Notes: a model not told the origin generated them from the letters alone. Positions 27,085 through 35,585 are shown, counted from the first letter of the stretch. The stretch: 64,000 nucleotides of DNA from Bacillus massiliigorillae (GCF_000380245.2 NZ_HG428741.1:1937761-2001760), one strand, 5' to 3'. Made by a program: numbers and translations.

Positions 27085-28606
27085 ATACTCTTACAATATG
27101 AATGGGGTTTACTTAGTAACCGAGGAGAAACAAAATACAGGTCACTCTCTATCTATCCAGGAAGCAGAGATTTTATTAAAAGCAAAATCCCTAGGATTTC
27201 TTGTTGTCATTATATTTGTCGAAGCTGCCACATCCGCTTATCACACAACAGCACAACACCGAGTTAAAATGAATGAAATGAAAGAATTCATTTTAAGAAA
27301 TCCAAATGCAAATTCTGTTATTTTTTTCGATGAATCACGGGTCACCCGACTTATTGAAGATTTTTATACAGGTTTCATAGTACCTGTAAAAGAAAAAATA
27401 CCCACTCTAACATTATATTCTACTAAACTGGAAGGAGAATGGGACGAAAACGACCCCATTGTTCAAATGAGATTAACACTTGCTTATGAGGAATCAGCTA
27501 GAAAATCTAGCACTGCTTACAGCTACCATAATGGTGTTATTAACAAATCTCCTAACGATGGTAAACCAAAAAGACCTGGTTCTCGCTATCCCTATGGATA
27601 CACAAAGTTATCAAAAGAGGATATCGAACTAATTCCTGATGAAAATGCTTCTATTGTTCAATTCATTTTCTATCTATATAGCTACGGCTATAGTGAAAAG
27701 AAAATAGCCACCTTATTGGAAAATTCAAATGTACCTTCTCCTTCTGAATACAACCACTGGAATGACTCATCCATAAGGTACATCTTAACGAATCACTGGT
27801 ATAAAGGAGACTTAACTTGGTTTGCACGAACAAGTTACTCGAACAGTAAAAAGAAATCAATTGAAGAAATCTCTTTGTTTTCCAACCATCATCAAGGTTT
27901 AATAGGTTCTAGTCTTTGGGAAATCACTCAATTTTTTAGGAATTCAAAGAATAAGGATCGAATGAATAGCCCTTTTCTATTGAGAAATCTTGTTTTTTGT
28001 AAGGATTGTGGTGAAACATTGAAAACCAAGAACCAAACGTCTGCCAAATCGAAGAATGATAGTTCCTTTTATTTTTGTTCCAATTGCAAATGTAAAGTTC
28101 GAAAAGATACTCTACATCAAAAAACAATCAATGATTTTGCTATGAGATGGGCTAGAGGATTAAAATCTCAAATACAAACGTTTAAAAAAGTATCATCAAA
28201 TTGGAAACAAATGTGTGCGAAAACAATCCAATCTTTAAAAGACGATATAGATGTTCTACGTTATAAATTAGGAACATTAAAGGAAACTGATGAATTTTAT
28301 GAAGAGCTTCTTCAAGCTGTTGAATCACAACTAAAGTTTCAGGAAAAACAGAAGTTGTATTACCAGAGCGTTCTCTTGCGGATTGAAGAGTTATCCAAGG
28401 ATCAGATGTTATTAGAAATAATAGCACGTTTTTTGCTAGACATATACCGCTATAGCACCGAAGAAAAACGTTCCATTTTTCTACTGTCTATCAAACAAAT
28501 TGAGTTTGATTTCAAGCGGGACCATTTCAACATCGAATATCGTTTAAGCCCTTATGTCGAGATTGAAACATTAATGGATGACTCTTTAGAAATGAAGACA
28601 AGTTAG
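27068..28606 (+). CDS. Large serine-recombinase paralogue with degenerate active site
   Basis: A 512-residue protein with resolvase-like, recombinase and zinc-ribbon domains (FCKDCGETL ... YFCSNCKCK) and a coiled coil. At the place of the catalytic R-V-S motif it reads GVYLVTEEKQNTGHSLSIQ: the Arg and Ser are missing (Thr at best), although the Arg pair survives in DESRVTRLIED. The chosen ATG overlaps the previous gene by 17 nt with AAGGGA upstream; earlier in-frame TTG/ATG codons are possible. Probably acts as a non-catalytic partner of the first recombinase. The frame is intact over 500 codons, so it is not a pseudogene. Confidence 0.82.
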   Translation: MRIQHKYSYNMNGVYLVTEEKQNTGHSLSIQEAEILLKAKSLGFLVVIIFVEAATSAYHTTAQHRVKMNEMKEFILRNPNANSVIFFDESRVTRLIEDFYTGFIVPVKEKIPTLTLYSTKLEGEWDENDPIVQMRLTLAYEESARKSSTAYSYHNGVINKSPNDGKPKRPGSRYPYGYTKLSKEDIELIPDENASIVQFIFYLYSYGYSEKKIATLLENSNVPSPSEYNHWNDSSIRYILTNHWYKGDLTWFARTSYSNSKKKSIEEISLFSNHHQGLIGSSLWEITQFFRNSKNKDRMNSPFLLRNLVFCKDCGETLKTKNQTSAKSKNDSSFYFCSNCKCKVRKDTLHQKTINDFAMRWARGLKSQIQTFKKVSSNWKQMCAKTIQSLKDDIDVLRYKLGTLKETDEFYEELLQAVESQLKFQEKQKLYYQSVLLRIEELSKDQMLLEIIARFLLDIYRYSTEEKRSIFLLSIKQIEFDFKRDHFNIEYRLSPYVEIETLMDDSLEMKTS

Positions 28607-28607
28607 G

Positions 28608-28637
28608 CTGTTGTTTATTATAAGCAACAGTCTTTTG
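28608..28637 (+). terminator. Terminator of the serine recombinase module
   Basis: Hairpin GCTGTTG / CAACAGT followed by CTTTT, starting 2 nt after the stop codon of the second recombinase. Confidence 0.78.
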
Positions 28638-28825
28638 TACATTTAGCTAGAGGAACCTCAGCCCGTTGTCCACCTTGTAATAGAGCAAAGCCCTACAACT
28701 GATTAAGCCTCCAGCTTAACTTCATCAGATAGGATTTTCAATTATTATCTGAACACCGCCGTCCCACTTAACCAACAACTTTCTCTGTTAATCAAATACT
28801 GCTTCCTCTTATGCCCTAAAATACA

Positions 28826-29038
28826 ACTGCTTACATTGCCGAAAAAGTATTCCGAACACTGCTTACATTACCGAACTAGCTTAGTCGATACATTATAGTT
28901 CTAAATCGAACAAGTGATAAATCCCTTGATATCAAGCTTTTTTAGGCTATTAATTTCGGTAATGCACTTATCTTAGGATACTTCGATAAGTATATTGCCG
29001 AAACGAATATTTACATAGTACTCATATTACCGAAAAAA
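28826..29038. repeat. Cluster of ATTRCCGAA motifs downstream of the recombinases
   Basis: ACTGCTTACATTRCCGAA occurs at 28826 and again at 28858 (32-bp spacing). Further ATTRCCGAA copies are at 28992 and 29027, and one inverted copy (TTTCGGTAAT) at 28953. No gene covers 28638-29097. Clustered oriented motifs directly after a recombinase operon may be binding sites for it or an old attachment or replication site; the function is inference. Confidence 0.6.
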
Positions 29039-29097
29039 TATACATTAAAAATTCCTTATATATACCGTATAATTTTATCTTCTACCAACCAACTCCT

Positions 29098-29362
29098 CTA
29101 TTTAGTGCATATCTCCAAATAAAACAGTGTTAATCCTACTTGGTTTAATACCCCAATAGTTAAGCGACTTTTAGGAGACTTGCTATACTTTCTTTCAGTA
29201 TCTTGGTGGAACCGTACTTCATCGGTTTCCTTGTTATATTCTTTGTAAGCTTGTTCCCTTTGTTGCTATTTTATTCTTTCACGTTCTTCTATATCTAAAA
29301 TATTTCCTATATTCCCATCATTAATAGCTCTATTTAGTAGATTTCCAAAACTATACTTTGAA
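29098..29362 (-). pseudogene. Decayed gene fragment with in-frame stop
   Basis: The minus strand encodes SFGNLLNRAINDGNIGNILD, then an in-frame TAG after ERERIK, then QQREQAYKEYNKETDEVRFH and LTIGVLNQVGLTLFYLEI before a stop. Codon use and length of the two halves suggest one former protein of at least 88 residues with a nonsense mutation and a lost 5' end. Family not recognised. The stretch 29363-29596 shows no gene. Confidence 0.45.
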
Positions 29363-29635
29363 AAAGAGTTATTACTCTTTTTCCTATTGATTTTTCTACT
29401 ATATTTCTACAAACTCTCGTTCCTATATAAGGAAAAAATAAAAGAACTAGACTTTCTAGTTAGAGAGATATCGTAAGAAATTACTGTCGTATACATAAAA
29501 AAATATGATGGTCTATAACGCAAATCAAAGGAATGATAAAGATTATTCTTTAGAGAATTATTCTTTCAAGAATAATCTTTGAGACTGTTTTAAAAAGGCT
29601 ATGTTCTAAAAGATTGTTGCTACTGTATTAAATAA

Positions 29636-29658
29636 AAGAAGACCCTTTGGGTCCTCTT
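29636..29658 (-). terminator. Terminator inside the IS, after the passenger gene
   Basis: Hairpin AGAGGACCC / GGGTCTTCT followed by a T-rich tail on the minus strand; 13 nt after the passenger gene stop. Confidence 0.78.
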
Positions 29659-29670
29659 TTATTTATATTT

Positions 29671-29847
29671 CTAATTTATTTCTTTGTTTCTAGATGGAAG
29701 TATTTTATCCGTTAAATACCAAATAATCGTAAAGATTACAGAGAAACCAACCATTTCTAACATTGTTATACTCTCATCTTTTATTAATAGCATAAAGTAC
29801 GCAATTTGAAGAACAAATGATAAAACAAATAAACGTAAATACCGCAT
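29671..29847 (-). CDS. IS1595 passenger: 58-residue two-helix membrane protein
   Basis: Begins MRYLRLFVLSFVLQIAYFML with a second hydrophobic segment MVGFSVIFTIIWYL and a basic tail. A strong GGAGGGGG ribosome binding site lies upstream. It sits between the transposase stop and the IS end, and its own terminator follows. The third IS copy has an unrelated small membrane gene (39377) in the same place, so this position seems to accept cargo. Function unknown. Confidence 0.6.
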   Translation of the reverse strand: MRYLRLFVLSFVLQIAYFMLLIKDESITMLEMVGFSVIFTIIWYLTDKILPSRNKEIN

Positions 29848-29964
29848 AAAAATAATTCTCCCCCTCCGTGATTGCTCTAAGCTACATACTTTAATAGTTC
29901 TATATCTTGTTCAAATTATCCTTCTTCCGCTAACCTGCCCAATGGTTGAAACAAACGATATGCA

Positions 29965-30978
29965 TCAGTTGAAATTTCTAATACCGATTACGGTTGTGAA
30001 ATTAGCTTTTTTGCAAGTGTTCAATAACATTTCATTCGTATTTTCTTTAGAGGAAAATTTTTTGTTTAATTCTAAGAAACGATGCCATATCAAATAGCCA
30101 TTTAGATATTTTGTTGCTACACCATTAAATCGTTCCATCCAATCTTTTAGTCGTCGATGATAACTATTAACGTGCTGAACGTGATAAATTTTTTGACGAA
30201 CATATTCTTTTTTACGTGCATTAATAGCTTCGTGTTTCAATCCTTTCATAACCGCAAACTTCCTATAATTAGTTGCTGTATCTGTGCAGAGTAAAACAGA
30301 ATCATCTAAATAATCTCCTAGTACAGCATCTATATCAAGTGCTGTTATGCGTCCTTTACCAGCAACTTCTGAAAGGATTTGACCGTTTCTATCGTGGGCG
30401 ACAACTACACATACTTGCTCTTTAGATATACCTCTTTTAGATGCAGAACCTCCTCTTTTGCGAGGTTTTCGGTGAGTAAGATTCTTTTTGCCTTTATCGC
30501 TCTCCAAGAAAAAGGTTTCATCGCTTTCGACTATGCCTAACAGTTTCTGATGACCAAGTGATTGCAGGGCAAATAGCACCTTATGTCTCCAATAAAAGGC
30601 GGTACTCAAGTGGATTTTTAATTCTTTAGCGATAACTCTTAGCGAACTACCAGCCACCATCATTTCAATGTATTTAAGCCATTTATGAGGATATTTAGTA
30701 CCAGACAAAGGGCTACCAGTCATATCGTTAAACGATTTACCGCAATCCTTACAAAGATAACGTTGACGAGCTTTATATGTACCATTTCTTTTAACAGACA
30801 TACTCCCACAATGTAGACAGGCTAATCCATTAGAAAACCGTTTCTCCCGAATATCCACAATCTTATTTGAGATGTTGGTAGTAGAGTCAGGAAACAAATC
30901 TTCTTTCATAGCAAAGAAAAGCTTCAGTTGTTCATCTTTGGGAAGGTCTGAAAATTGTTCATACATATCTAGCAACAT
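29965..30978 (-). CDS. IS1595-family transposase
   Basis: A 337-residue transposase. N-terminal zinc ribbon CLHCG ... LCKDCGKSF (residues about 54-85), helix-turn-helix SSLRVIAKELKIHLSTAFYW split around residue 115, and the ISXO2-like catalytic domain with ESDETFF (first Asp), CTDTATNYRKF (second Asp) and HVNSYHRRLKDWMERFNG (third acidic/Asn region). Full length, with intact inverted repeats around it, so it is probably active and could act on the damaged copies nearby. Confidence 0.92.
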   Translation of the reverse strand: MLLDMYEQFSDLPKDEQLKLFFAMKEDLFPDSTTNISNKIVDIREKRFSNGLACLHCGSMSVKRNGTYKARQRYLCKDCGKSFNDMTGSPLSGTKYPHKWLKYIEMMVAGSSLRVIAKELKIHLSTAFYWRHKVLFALQSLGHQKLLGIVESDETFFLESDKGKKNLTHRKPRKRGGSASKRGISKEQVCVVVAHDRNGQILSEVAGKGRITALDIDAVLGDYLDDSVLLCTDTATNYRKFAVMKGLKHEAINARKKEYVRQKIYHVQHVNSYHRRLKDWMERFNGVATKYLNGYLIWHRFLELNKKFSSKENTNEMLLNTCKKANFTTVIGIRNFN

Positions 30979-31161
30979 TTCAAATTCGCTACTGTCATAA
31001 TCAGTTTAATTATTATAACAGTATGTCTTTCTCAGCAACAAATTATATGAACAGAGCCTTTAAAAAAGAAGGTAATAGTTGAATGAATGAAAAAGAACTG
31101 ATCAAAACTCATTCTAGAAGGTGACGAACACATCAAAGAGGATTTAAAGATGATTTTATTA

Positions 31162-31197
31162 GGCTCTATTCATAAAGATTGTTGCTAACGATTTAAT
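31162..31197. repeat. Orphan IS1595-type terminal inverted repeat
   Basis: GGCTCTATTC then ATAAAGATTGTTGCTAACGA matches the left end of the intact IS (GGCTATGTTCTAAAAGATTG, then TTGCTA), in the same orientation, including the following ATTTAATA. No transposase adjoins it. It may be the left end of the truncated copy whose transposase remnant is at 37693-38084, with the gene-cassette array in between. Confidence 0.7.
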
Positions 31198-31240
31198 ACA
31201 AGAGAGACAGCTTTTTTAGCCATCTCCTTGTTCCACTAAC

Positions 31241-31270
31241 GCACCTGTTTGTTTAAGAACATTTCTTCAC
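31241..31270. repeat. Cassette repeat 1 (part C only)
   Basis: GCACCTGTTTGTTTAAG followed by a TTCAC end. It matches the third block of the array repeat seen in full at 32055-32152. Confidence 0.75.
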
Positions 31271-31525
31271 AAACTTAGTTGATTTTAAGTAATTAGTCAG
31301 TTCACCTAGTGCTCTTTCTATTTACTTTCCATGAACGTCATAGAATATAACAAAAAAGAGACAATTAGAATAGAAAATGTCTCTTTTTTTGTGAGGACTT
31401 TCACAAGATATGAATGATATATTTATGTCAAACAAAAAGAGGCAAGAAGAGAAGTAATGATGATTGTAGTATCGAAGTGATTTATCATCATTAAAAGGAG
31501 ACTGATTAAAATATTTCTATCAGTT

Positions 31526-31705
31526 ATGCTCTTCATTCTAATACTAGGGATAGTTCTCATAGTATTCTCAAAAAAAATTGCTAAAAGCAACAGGAAACTT
31601 CAGTACTGCACAATAGTAGTTAGTCTGATTGTGATAATAATTAGTTTATATTATATATATATGCTTGTATCAGGAAATTTAACCGCACCTTTGTTTGAAG
31701 ATTAA
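31526..31705 (+). CDS. Cassette gene: 59-residue two-helix membrane protein
   Basis: Begins MLFILILGIVLIVFSKKIAK; a second helix IVVSLIVIIISLYYIYMLV follows. The frame is open further upstream (LIKIFLSV) and AAAGGAG lies at 31495-31501, so the true start may be a CTG or ATT about 20 nt before the ATG given here. A terminator hairpin lies at 31994-32014. Lies between two array repeats. Family not recognised; small and hydrophobic like other cassette products here. Confidence 0.5.
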   Translation: MLFILILGIVLIVFSKKIAKSNRKLQYCTIVVSLIVIIISLYYIYMLVSGNLTAPLFED

Positions 31706-31993
31706 AAAATATCTGTCATTAAAGATGGCATTTAGAAGTTAGAAACTTAATTTAGAGACAATTAAACATTATGGAATATCTAGAATGTTTAATTGAAATA
31801 CACAATTTACAGATCATCATTAATTTGTACTCTTAAAGCCATATAAGTGGTAGTTTAACTACTTATCTTTTTGTTTATATATGTACAAACTGCAAACCAT
31901 AAAAATGATATAAAAAATACGACTTAACTGTGTTGATGAACTTGATAGTAAATCAAAAGAAATAACGAAATATATGAACGTTTGTTTTAAGAT

Positions 31994-32020
31994 AAGCAGG
32001 GAAATTTCCCTGCTTATTTT
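31994..32020 (+). terminator. Hairpin terminator
   Basis: Perfect stem AAGCAGGGAAA / TTTCCCTGCTT followed by ATTTTT, downstream of the 31526 gene by almost 290 nt. The stretch 31706-31993 has no gene. Confidence 0.7.
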
Positions 32021-32054
32021 TACTAGTTTTTATTACATATGTAGAATTCTCTTA

Positions 32055-32152
32055 TTCAACTATCCTGCCCCGTTAGCTGCATAAGAAAAAAGCTGTCAAA
32101 ACGACAGCCTTGTTCAACTCAAGCACCTGTTTGTTTAAGTGAATTATTTCAC
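32055..32152. repeat. Cassette repeat 2 (complete)
   Basis: Complete unit of about 98 bp. Part A: CAACTATCCTGCCCCGTTAG then CTGCATAAG. Part B: hairpin AGCTGTC / GACAGC flanked by an A-run (a terminator for minus-strand genes). Part C: GCACCTGTTTGTTTAAGTG then a GTGAA / TTCAC hairpin. Starts 44 nt downstream of the stop of the minus-strand gene at 32197. Confidence 0.85.
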
Positions 32153-32196
32153 ATATCATTACTTGATTCGACTAGGATTACCTCTAAACAAACTAT

Positions 32197-32436
32197 CTAA
32201 AATATTGGTCCGATGTACCACATTAAAATAGAGCCGAGTATCATAACAACATTTATTGATATTCCTATGATTATAGTATTCCGTTTCTTAGTAGCAATAA
32301 AAAATGCTAAACTTTTTATCGCTAAGACAACTACTGATATAAGAAAAAAAGACATTCTTAGATATGGAGCTACAAGAAAAATATAGACTAACCATACTAG
32401 GATTTCTAAATAAAGACTTACTTTATTTTTTGTCAT
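32197..32436 (-). CDS. Cassette gene: 79-residue membrane protein
   Basis: Three hydrophobic segments (LEILVWLVYIFLVAPYLRM, FFLISVVVLAIKSLAFFIA, IIIGISINVVMILGSILMWY) cover almost the whole protein. AGGAGG precedes the ATG by 8 nt. Followed directly by cassette repeat 2, whose central hairpin serves as terminator. Unknown function; similar small membrane proteins are common in bacterial accessory regions and can act as immunity proteins, but that is only a possibility. Confidence 0.65.
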   Translation of the reverse strand: MTKNKVSLYLEILVWLVYIFLVAPYLRMSFFLISVVVLAIKSLAFFIATKKRNTIIIGISINVVMILGSILMWYIGPIF

Positions 32437-32509
32437 ATGTATTCCTCCTTATTTTCTTTTACCCAATTCATTTACTAAAATATCACCTACAATTTAAATT
32501 TGTTGTTAA

Positions 32510-32560
32510 GCTAACCTGCTCCGTTTGTTGCATAAAATAGAAGCTGATGATTTCAGCTTC
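32510..32560. repeat. Cassette repeat 3 (parts A and B only)
   Basis: AAGCTAACCTGCTCCGTTTG then a hairpin AGAAGCTGA / TCAGCTTCT. Part C is absent; the DUF2975 gene follows where part C would be. Confidence 0.75.
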
Positions 32561-32619
32561 TTTAATTGTTTTATAATAAAAAGTAAAATATTGTAAAATG
32601 ATAAAAGGAGCTATATCTA

Positions 32620-33156
32620 ATGAATCTTTTTACCAAGACTGTTTTGAAATTTTTATCAATTATGTCTCTAATTGCTCAATTTTTATGTGCGTTTGCCGGA
32701 TTAATATTACTATTTGCGGCTGGATCTTTATTGTTAGTTCCGAACGGAGTCAAACAACAATTACTACAGTATGTAGATTTAAACTCAAACACAAACCCAT
32801 CAGTATGGTTGTTAGTACTTTCTTGCTTAGTAGCGCTAGCAATCATTGCTTGCTTGTTTATCATTATGTATTCTCTCCATAAAATGATCGGTAATATTTA
32901 TGTACAAGACTTCTTTGTATCCCAAAATCTTAAGTACCTCAAACTAATCTTAATCGCGATTACTAGCTTTACCATTTTGCAGTTCATTAGTCAGCTGTTC
33001 TTTGCAAAACTACACGCTTACAATGTCAGTAATATTTTTTCAAATTCTAGTCCAAGTTTAATAGGAAACATTCTTCTATTAGCCATCATTTATACGCTTT
33101 ATGTGGTTTTTAAATACGGAATATATTTGCAAGAAGATTCCAACAATATGATTTAA
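32620..33156 (+). CDS. DUF2975-family membrane protein
   Basis: A 178-residue integral membrane protein with four predicted helices (residues about 12-37, 62-86, 103-127 and 145-168). The pattern HKMIGNIYVQDFFVSQNLKYLK between helices 2 and 3 is typical of DUF2975 proteins. It is followed after 13 nt by a small Cro-like HTH gene; this pair is a known conserved combination, as in yoaS-yozG of B. subtilis. Function of the pair is not established. Sits as a two-gene cassette between array repeats. Confidence 0.82.
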   Translation: MNLFTKTVLKFLSIMSLIAQFLCAFAGLILLFAAGSLLLVPNGVKQQLLQYVDLNSNTNPSVWLLVLSCLVALAIIACLFIIMYSLHKMIGNIYVQDFFVSQNLKYLKLILIAITSFTILQFISQLFFAKLHAYNVSNIFSNSSPSLIGNILLLAIIYTLYVVFKYGIYLQEDSNNMI

Positions 33157-33169
33157 GTGGGAGCTCCTA

Positions 33170-33382
33170 ATGATAAAAGTTAATCTAGACCGAGTAATGC
33201 TAGAAAGAAAAATTTCTTCAAAAGTGTTAGCTGAAAAAGTTGGAATTACCCAAGCTAACTTATCAATACTAAAAACAGGTAAAGCGCATGGTATTCGCTT
33301 TGACACATTAGAAAAAATCTGCCAGATATTAAATTGTCAGCCTGGTGATATACTCGAATATGAAGAAAAAACTGGCATATAA
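33170..33382 (+). CDS. Cro/C1-type HTH regulator (YozG-like)
   Basis: A 70-residue DNA-binding protein. Helix-turn-helix: SSKVLAEKVGITQANLSILK, then KAHGIRFDTLEKICQILNCQ and the terminal PGDILEYEE, the standard small HTH_26/XRE form. GGGAGCTCCT precedes the start. It pairs with the upstream DUF2975 membrane protein and probably regulates the same cassette or is controlled through it. Confidence 0.85.
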   Translation: MIKVNLDRVMLERKISSKVLAEKVGITQANLSILKTGKAHGIRFDTLEKICQILNCQPGDILEYEEKTGI

Positions 33383-33460
33383 CAAAACAATTGTTGTATG
33401 CCAGTTTACAACTATTCGGTAATATGGTCTGAAAGTTGAACACAAGATAAATAACACTCT

Positions 33461-33560
33461 TCAACTAACCTGCCACGTTAGCTGCATAAGAAAAAGCCGT
33501 CTAAATGACAGCTCTGATCTTCTGCTATTGCATCTGTTAGTTTAAGTGAATTTCTTCACA
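33461..33560. repeat. Cassette repeat 4 (complete)
   Basis: CAACTAACCTGCCACGTTAG, CTGCATAAG, hairpin core CGTCTAAATGACAGC, then GCATCTGTTAGTTTAAGTG and a TTCAC end. Lies between the HTH gene (plus) and the 33621 gene (minus), 61 nt past the latter's stop. Confidence 0.85.
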
Positions 33561-33620
33561 AATATAATGTTCGAACAAATAATTATTTCAACCTTTTATG
33601 GGCTGTACTATTATTAAACA

Positions 33621-34271
33621 TTATTCCATATCTCGTAACTCTGGTGGTAACTTATATTTTTTCCCACTTTGTACAGAGCTTAAACTGGTTGTACTTTCAC
33701 TTAATTTCTCAAATTCTATATTTTGTACTTTGTACTTGTTAAACAAATTAACTACTTTCTCGCTTACATATACACTCATATTATAATTTCCTTCTTCATC
33801 AGGTTCTTCAACAAAGAAATCACTACCATCCCAATAATCGTTTACAAAAAACACTCCTTTAAGATAAGGGACGTTGGCTGACCCCAAATGAATTAGCTTA
33901 CTCCTATAATAATCAAGGGTATTACAACGCCCTGTAATGCTTAAACCATAATAATTTTCATACCTCTCCATATTTTCACCGAAAACTATAACGTCATATA
34001 ATCTGTATCCTGTAATTCCGTTTTCTCTTAGTAATTCTGCAATGCTCTTTTCAATAAGTACATCAAACATTCCAGAATAAATAATGCTTGAAGGTTTGGT
34101 ATTACCCATATAATACTGAAAAGAAATCTGATTATCTGGTTTGATTTCTCCTTTTAATAAAGGAATTGAGATATCAAGATTTTTTTTATCGATACTTTTT
34201 ACCCTAAAAGCTGGTTCAAAAAAGTCTACTGGGTCTTCGAATGTATATAATTGTTCATAATTTACCTTCAT
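33621..34271 (-). CDS. Cassette gene: possible Imm11/DUF1629-like immunity protein
   Basis: A 216-residue soluble protein. Features: VDFFEPAFRVKSIDKKNLDI near the N-terminus, a central GYRLYDVIVFGEN, and a C-terminal half NDYWDGSDFFVEEPDEEGNY then VYVSEKVVNLFNKYKVQNIE. The last pattern, a KYKVQNIEFEKL-type end, resembles DUF1629/Imm11 immunity proteins (MXAN_0049 type), but the match is from memory and weak. No toxin gene is near. It sits alone between two array repeats. Confidence 0.5.
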   Translation of the reverse strand: MKVNYEQLYTFEDPVDFFEPAFRVKSIDKKNLDISIPLLKGEIKPDNQISFQYYMGNTKPSSIIYSGMFDVLIEKSIAELLRENGITGYRLYDVIVFGENMERYENYYGLSITGRCNTLDYYRSKLIHLGSANVPYLKGVFFVNDYWDGSDFFVEEPDEEGNYNMSVYVSEKVVNLFNKYKVQNIEFEKLSESTTSLSSVQSGKKYKLPPELRDME

Positions 34272-34402
34272 AATAATTGCGCTATTCCTCCATTAATAAA
34301 CATTTGAATCAATCATACTATTTTTATAAAAAGCTATGAACAGAAATTTAGTAAAAAGTTAATAATTCTTCTTTTATAAGTTATAAATTTCAACATTCGT
34401 AT

Positions 34403-34500
34403 GCAACTAACCTGCTCCGTAGCTGCATAGCAAAAAAGCTACTAAATAGTAGCCTTGATTTTCAGCTCTAGCACCTGTTTGTTTAAGTGAATTATTTCAC
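34403..34500. repeat. Cassette repeat 5 (complete)
   Basis: CAACTAACCTGCTCCGTAGC, hairpin AGCTACT / AGTAGCC, then GCACCTGTTTGTTTAAGTG and a GTGAA / TTCAC end; 35 nt past the stop of the ankyrin gene. Confidence 0.85.
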
Positions 34501-34534
34501 ATAATAAAAGAGATTTAACAATTATCCCTTTTTA

Positions 34535-35518
34535 TTAAACAAACCACTTCCAATAATCTGTCCCTTGACATACTATGAATCTGTCTAAAAACGTTTCAAA
34601 ATTTGTATTTAGCCTATCACCATCTTCATAAGCACAGCAATCCACCCAGTACAAATATTTAGCGTTTCTTTCATCATTATTGATATCATTCGTGTTTACT
34701 GCTAACATTCCTCCATCAAATCCATATGCTATGCCAAACCATCCTTCAGGATAATCGGCGTAATCGCAAGTAGCTAGAATTTCATTGAGAGAGAGTAATT
34801 CAAAAGCCATTCCTTGCTTATCGTCAATAAAGATGTGTGCTCCATTATGTCTTTGTAAAAATTCTTTGTAATCAACGGGTAATTTTACCTTTAGTGTATT
34901 TTCAAACGTATTAATTTCCTCTTCAGAAGCACCTTTGTTAAAAGTAAATTGTGCATTATATGTATATCCTTCTTCTGTTTGTACATTCCAAACAGGATTA
35001 ATATCTAGTCTTGCTTCTAATGCTCCTAACGTTTCCTCAAGTAGTGTCGTTGAAGGAGGATCCATTTCATATTCTTCCTCATCAGAAGAAGTCCCCCAAT
35101 AATCATAATCTTGTTCTGAGTTGAAAATTAAGCCATCTTCTACTTCCTCTGTTTCTGTTTCATTCTCGTCATCACAGCAGGCAAATAGAACGGTAGTAAT
35201 CTCGTTACTAGATTCTAGTTCATTACTATCAGCTCCGTACTGTAAAAGACAATCTACAATTTGTGCATTGCGTTGTGAATTAGCATAAGATAGAGGAGAA
35301 AATCCCTCTTCGTCTTTTGCATTAACATCAGCACCAAAAGATAAAAGTAGTTCGACGACATCAACATTACCACTCTGCGCCGCCCAATGAAGAGGTGTAT
35401 ATCCTCCTTCATCTTTTCCGTTAACGTTTACACCTTCTTGAATCAATCGTTCTACCTCATCTAATCGCTTATAGTAAATAGCACATACCAATTCTCCTAT
35501 TTTTAACCTATTTTTCAT
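34535..35518 (-). CDS. Cassette gene: ankyrin-repeat and SMI1/KNR4 (SUKH) domain protein
   Basis: A 327-residue protein. Residues 1-100 form three ankyrin repeats (GGYTPLHWAAQSGNVDVVEL then EEGFSPLSYANSQRNAQIVD). A Glu-rich linker follows (residues 125-155). Residues about 200-325 match the SMI1/KNR4 fold: ASEEEINTFENTLKVKLPVD, then YKEFLQRHNGAHIF and FGIAYGFDGGMLAVNTND. SUKH domains are known immunity proteins against contact-dependent toxins. Here no toxin is encoded beside it. AGGGAGG precedes the start. Confidence 0.8.
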   Translation of the reverse strand: MKNRLKIGELVCAIYYKRLDEVERLIQEGVNVNGKDEGGYTPLHWAAQSGNVDVVELLLSFGADVNAKDEEGFSPLSYANSQRNAQIVDCLLQYGADSNELESSNEITTVLFACCDDENETETEEVEDGLIFNSEQDYDYWGTSSDEEEYEMDPPSTTLLEETLGALEARLDINPVWNVQTEEGYTYNAQFTFNKGASEEEINTFENTLKVKLPVDYKEFLQRHNGAHIFIDDKQGMAFELLSLNEILATCDYADYPEGWFGIAYGFDGGMLAVNTNDINNDERNAKYLYWVDCCAYEDGDRLNTNFETFLDRFIVCQGTDYWKWFV

Positions 35519-35585
35519 TAGATAACCTCCCTGTTTAATTAGTATATACTACTTTAGAAAATTAGAAATTAGTTACTTTCTTCTT

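Larger units (their letters stand above)
29597..31058 (-). mobile_element. Intact IS1595-family insertion sequence with passenger gene
   Basis: A 1462-bp element. Terminal inverted repeats begin GGCTATGTTC on the left and, on the complementary right end, GGCTCTGTTCATATAATTTG. The flanks are an exact 8-bp direct repeat TTTAAAAA (29589-29596 and 31059-31066), the target duplication size known for IS1595. It contains a transposase on the minus strand and, between the transposase stop and the left end, a small membrane protein gene. Two further copies, both damaged, lie at 37693-38084 and 38480-39592. Confidence 0.9.

Noticed and set aside
25666..28606. A staphylococcal-type SCC element (ccrAB)
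   Set aside because: Sizes and pairing are similar, but no rlmH attachment site or cch-like gene is present and the second protein lacks the active site.
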